Source of the DNA: Pseudoalteromonas piscicida
GTDB lineage: Bacteria; Pseudomonadota; Gammaproteobacteria; Enterobacterales; Alteromonadaceae
Length of the DNA stretch: 64,000 nt
Direction: 5' to 3'
Assembly: GCF_002208135.1 (NCBI RefSeq)
Contig: NZ_CP021646.1
Span: 2,730,001-2,794,000 of the forward strand
Shown here: piece after piece, positions 61,687 to 64,000 of the stretch
How positions within the stretch are numbered: position 1 is the stretch's first letter
How the letters are laid out: each line of letters opens with the position of its first letter
Position numbers and translations under genes: made by a program
The notes under the pieces: model-generated
Told to the model about the DNA's origin: nothing
The model's input: only the letters and a program-made list of their open reading frames with translations
Databases searched by the model: none

Positions 61687-61998
61687 AATTTAAAACAAAA
61701 CGTTTAAGGCTATACTTTTGACCGTTACGCAATCAATAAAGTTTGAAACTATTGCTTTATAATGTTTTGATATTGTTACCACACTCAAAACCTCCAGCTA
61801 AATTTGTTAAGTAAAAATAATTTAATGTTAACACCCCACCTTTATCCAAAAAGAGTTCAATATAAACATAAGCTTAATAAAACCCCCTTCATTTACATCC
61901 ACAAAAAACATAATGCAAAATGTCTATTTACACTAATAGACGTTGAATTTCTTAATTTTATCCATATTAATTAAATATACTGACTAATTAGGGTTTAC
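61687..61998. other. AT-rich leader region, no gene seen
   Basis: About 310 bp of AT-rich DNA before the nuclease-like gene, with no convincing reading frame. The drop in GC relative to the rest suggests acquired DNA. Confidence 0.4.
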
Positions 61999-62946
61999 AT
62001 GACAGAAGCAGAAGTAAGAACGCTCATAGCTAAAAACATTAAGCAATTTGACCCAACGTTTAAAGTTATCAAAGAAGAATTTAAAGTCCAGATGGAAGAT
62101 GGTCATACAGGGGCTATTGATATATTGGCTAAAGACCATTTGGGGTGTTTAATTATTATTGAAGTAAAGATAAATAAAGGCTCTGAGCGAAGCACAATAC
62201 AACAGTTATTTAAGTACACTGCTATGCTCAAACACGACTTTAGTGTCCCTCAAGAAAAAATTCGACGTGTAATTATTTCTACCGACTGGCGAGAGCTAAA
62301 AACTCCTTTTGCAGAGTTTTCATCCAATGCTAAATACCCTATAGAAGGCTACAAGCTAACAATTAGCTCCGGTACTCTCAACTTTAAAGAAGTAATGATT
62401 GCAAGCAAAGATGTTGATATTGATCCAGCATCAAAATTTCATTTATTTAAATTCCGAAATGAAGACGGCAGAAATCAAGCCTTAGAGTTATTGAAAGATA
62501 TAAGTGAATCCGTTCCTGAACTTAACCTTTTGGTTTACAAGATTGAACTAAATCAGCCTAAATCTGAACAATACTTCAATCACAGAGATTTTGGTTTCGG
62601 GTTGATAATTAAATCCTTTGCGTGCAATTATGAAACAGTATTAAGTAAGTTAAATATCGATCCTCAAGAATATACCCCATATGGTTATAAATCTCAGTTT
62701 GATAAAAAGCTATTAGTAGCGCTAGCTTTTAAAGTTCGATTCGTACAGCTATTAAAAGGAAATATCGATTACGACAGTGAACTAGAACCAATCAACAAGT
62801 ATTCTAGTTACTTAAGTTGGTATGAAGTAGATACAAACTATATTCCATTTGGAAGAATGTATAAAAAAATATCACTGCGCATGTCAGAAGATGATGTTCT
62901 TCGTCAAGCAAATGGAGTGCATGGTATTCACCCTTATTTATTTTAA
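61999..62946 (+). CDS. PD-(D/E)XK (NucS-like) endonuclease domain protein
   Basis: Gene for a 315-residue product. The first ~110 residues resemble the NucS-like PD-(D/E)XK fold: GAIDILAKDHLGCLIIIEVKINKG contains the Asp and the E-x-K of the active site, followed by helix IQQLFKYTAMLKH. The rest has no recognised family. TAA at 62944-62946 ends the frame, but the codons after it remain in frame and coding-like for another 206 residues (see next entry), so the true protein may be 521 residues. AT-rich composition differs from neighbours and suggests horizontal transfer. Defence or repair role possible; unproven. Confidence 0.6.
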   Translation: MTEAEVRTLIAKNIKQFDPTFKVIKEEFKVQMEDGHTGAIDILAKDHLGCLIIIEVKINKGSERSTIQQLFKYTAMLKHDFSVPQEKIRRVIISTDWRELKTPFAEFSSNAKYPIEGYKLTISSGTLNFKEVMIASKDVDIDPASKFHLFKFRNEDGRNQALELLKDISESVPELNLLVYKIELNQPKSEQYFNHRDFGFGLIIKSFACNYETVLSKLNIDPQEYTPYGYKSQFDKKLLVALAFKVRFVQLLKGNIDYDSELEPINKYSSYLSWYEVDTNYIPFGRMYKKISLRMSEDDVLRQANGVHGIHPYLF

Positions 62947-63564
62947 GGTCAGGCATCCCCAAAAAACCTTGAGGACTTTGAGATATTCAAGAAAAACTTA
63001 AGCCACTTTTTAAGGTTTAATAAGGAATGGAAAAACGTCGTTTTTTACCTTTTAAATAGTTTAGAAAAAGACGATTATGTAACAATTTCTATATATAACC
63101 CGTTAAATGTGGTCGGTTTAATTCATGATTACATTATAAGCAAGGAGAACCCTAGAATCCCTCAGCTCAATGTTGCGATAAACAAACCTTACGACAGAGT
63201 TGAACATTATTTTGGTTCATTAATGTGTGAAGGTAGCGGGATTTTTTCCGGAATCATAGAGAAAATAGAACAAACCTATGGCAGTTTAATAAATTTTAAA
63301 TTAACGATTCATGATTCTCGAAGAAATGATGAAGAGCTATCTAGTATTCTCGGTCTTACCCATTATGTAATGTCCATAGAAGAAGAAAAAAGATTGATAG
63401 TTAATGACAATGATGTGCAACTAATTGATATTGATTTAAAAAAGAATGGGTTATCAACTTTCTTTATTGACAACATTCAAATAGTAGATGAAGTAAAACG
63501 CTTTTATGATGAACATGGTTTAGGCAATGGTTTTATTCTTTTAACACCTGAAGAGTGCATATGA
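62947..63564 (+). pseudogene. In-frame continuation of the nuclease-like gene after TAA
   Basis: The frame following the TAA reads NLEDFEIFKKNLSHFLRFN, NVVFYLLNSLEKDDYVTISIYN and so on for 206 codons to a TGA at 63562. There is no ATG, GTG or TTG in the first 54 codons (the first is GTG at 63109), and the residues before it look as protein-like as those after. It is therefore best read as the second half of the preceding gene, cut off by a nonsense codon. Alternatively it starts at GTG 63109 as an independent 151-residue gene, which I think less likely. Family not recognised. Confidence 0.55.
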
Positions 63565-63585
63565 TTTAACAGCCACCGGAATTTT

Positions 63586-63625
63586 CGACGCATAGCGTCG
63601 GCATACCTCATTTCTTCGAAATGAG
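63586..63625. terminator. Two adjacent hairpins after the nuclease-like gene
   Basis: CGACGC-ATA-GCGTCG (63586-63600) and CTCATTTC-TTC-GAAATGAG (63607-63625) are two perfect small stems in a row. Probable transcription end; no T-tract follows. Confidence 0.5.
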
Positions 63626-64000
63626 AAGAAAACCAAGATTGGTCATTTGATGTTGCAGGAGTTATGAATATGGGTAATGAATGATTCCGATGGGTACATA
63701 ACCCAATGGTATTGGCACCTATCGCAAAACACATCAATTCCACTAAAATGCTAATTGATGTAATGGCTGAGTTAGTAGGTTAGATTTTCTTTTATTATTT
63801 GAAGATAATTGGAATCAGGTCGTGCTCTTTGATTTTACTTAACGTTGCCCGCGAAATAGATTTTACGCCAAAGTTATCGTATTTTACTTTATTAGTGTTC
63901 AGGCATAACCTAACTCAATGCTTATAGCGTTTTTGTTTTTAACCTCACAGTTGAAAGCTCCTTTCCTCTGTACTCCACCAGCTCACTCAGGGCGGGATCG
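63626..64000. other. Right edge, possible gene remnants only
   Basis: No complete gene is visible. A plus-strand frame near 63625-63783 reads coding-like on both sides of a TGA (WSFDVAGVMNMGNE, then FRWVHNPMVLAPIAKHINST and a TAG). On the minus strand a short tail ends IKEHDLIPIIFK with TAA at 63795. Neither has a start or a recognised family; both look like leftovers. The window ends before any further gene. Confidence 0.3.

Noticed and set aside
63905..63925. ACCTAAC/GTTAGGT core resembling one end of an integron attC site
   Set aside because: Only one core is visible, its partner core at the right distance is missing, and the window ends; no integrase or cassette array is seen.
1..64000. 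CRISPR array, rRNA or tRNA genes, prophage
   Set aside because: I saw no regularly spaced repeats, no rRNA-like conserved blocks, no cloverleaf with CCA end, and no phage structural genes.

Overview
The window looks like a chromosomal segment of a marine gammaproteobacterium, most probably Pseudoalteromonas or a close relative. This rests on moderate GC, the mix of RhlE and DbpA helicases, a TonB receptor beside secreted hydrolases, a TRAP-type binding protein, small orphan RiPP-type precursors, and a palindromic repeat with ATACCAATTAG ends. I saw no rRNA, tRNA, CRISPR array, replication origin or intact insertion sequence. Species assignment is inference.

Layout. 0.3-11.7 kb: an EAL phosphodiesterase, an ABC1/UbiB-like kinase, a catalase-like protein paired with cytochrome b561, RhlE, a fascin-like secreted protein, DbpA, an NAD(P)-binding protein, and a coupled DUF2306-like/TPR pair. 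11.7-19 kb: a 162-bp MITE-like repeat, a NarL/DesK-type two-component pair, an AcuI/NemR-like oxidoreductase-repressor unit with two matching operators, a broken RiPP precursor, a GNAT enzyme, an SPFH lipoprotein and a frameshifted TRAP-type binding protein. 19-29 kb: a secreted LAS-type peptidase with two secreted companions, a di-heme peroxidase-histidine kinase-response regulator operon, a metallo-beta-lactamase-fold lipoprotein whose ribosome site lies in a hairpin, and an unknown membrane protein. 29-38 kb: DUF2339, a SHOCT-like/membrane/GRAM-like trio, a second NarL-type pair, an intact GG-leader peptide precursor and an RCC1-like pseudogene. 38-48 kb: a TonB receptor with two esterases and an AraC regulator, then a Na/Pi cotransporter and a prolyl oligopeptidase. 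48-54 kb: a DJ-1/oxidoreductase/GST operon opposite a LysR regulator, a Tae4-type T6SS amidase with a nonsense codon followed by a putative periplasmic immunity gene, and a LytTR receptor opposite an S33 peptidase. 56-64 kb: mostly small genes, a TrmH-family methylase, a desaturase, a thioesterase, many REP-like palindromes, and a PD-(D/E)XK-type gene cut by an in-frame stop.

The main cross-cutting signal is gene decay, or sequence error, in the accessory genes. Three genes each lack one base in a homopolymer (C4 near 17.99 kb, C5 near 50.03 kb, A7 near 51.67 kb). Four in-frame TAA codons interrupt otherwise continuous reading frames: two in the RCC1-like gene, one in the Tae4-like effector and one in the nuclease-like gene. 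Housekeeping-type genes are intact. The most promising biology is the orphan RiPP-type leader family (one intact member, one broken), the peroxidase-coupled two-component operon, the effector-immunity pair, and the nuclease-like gene at the right end.
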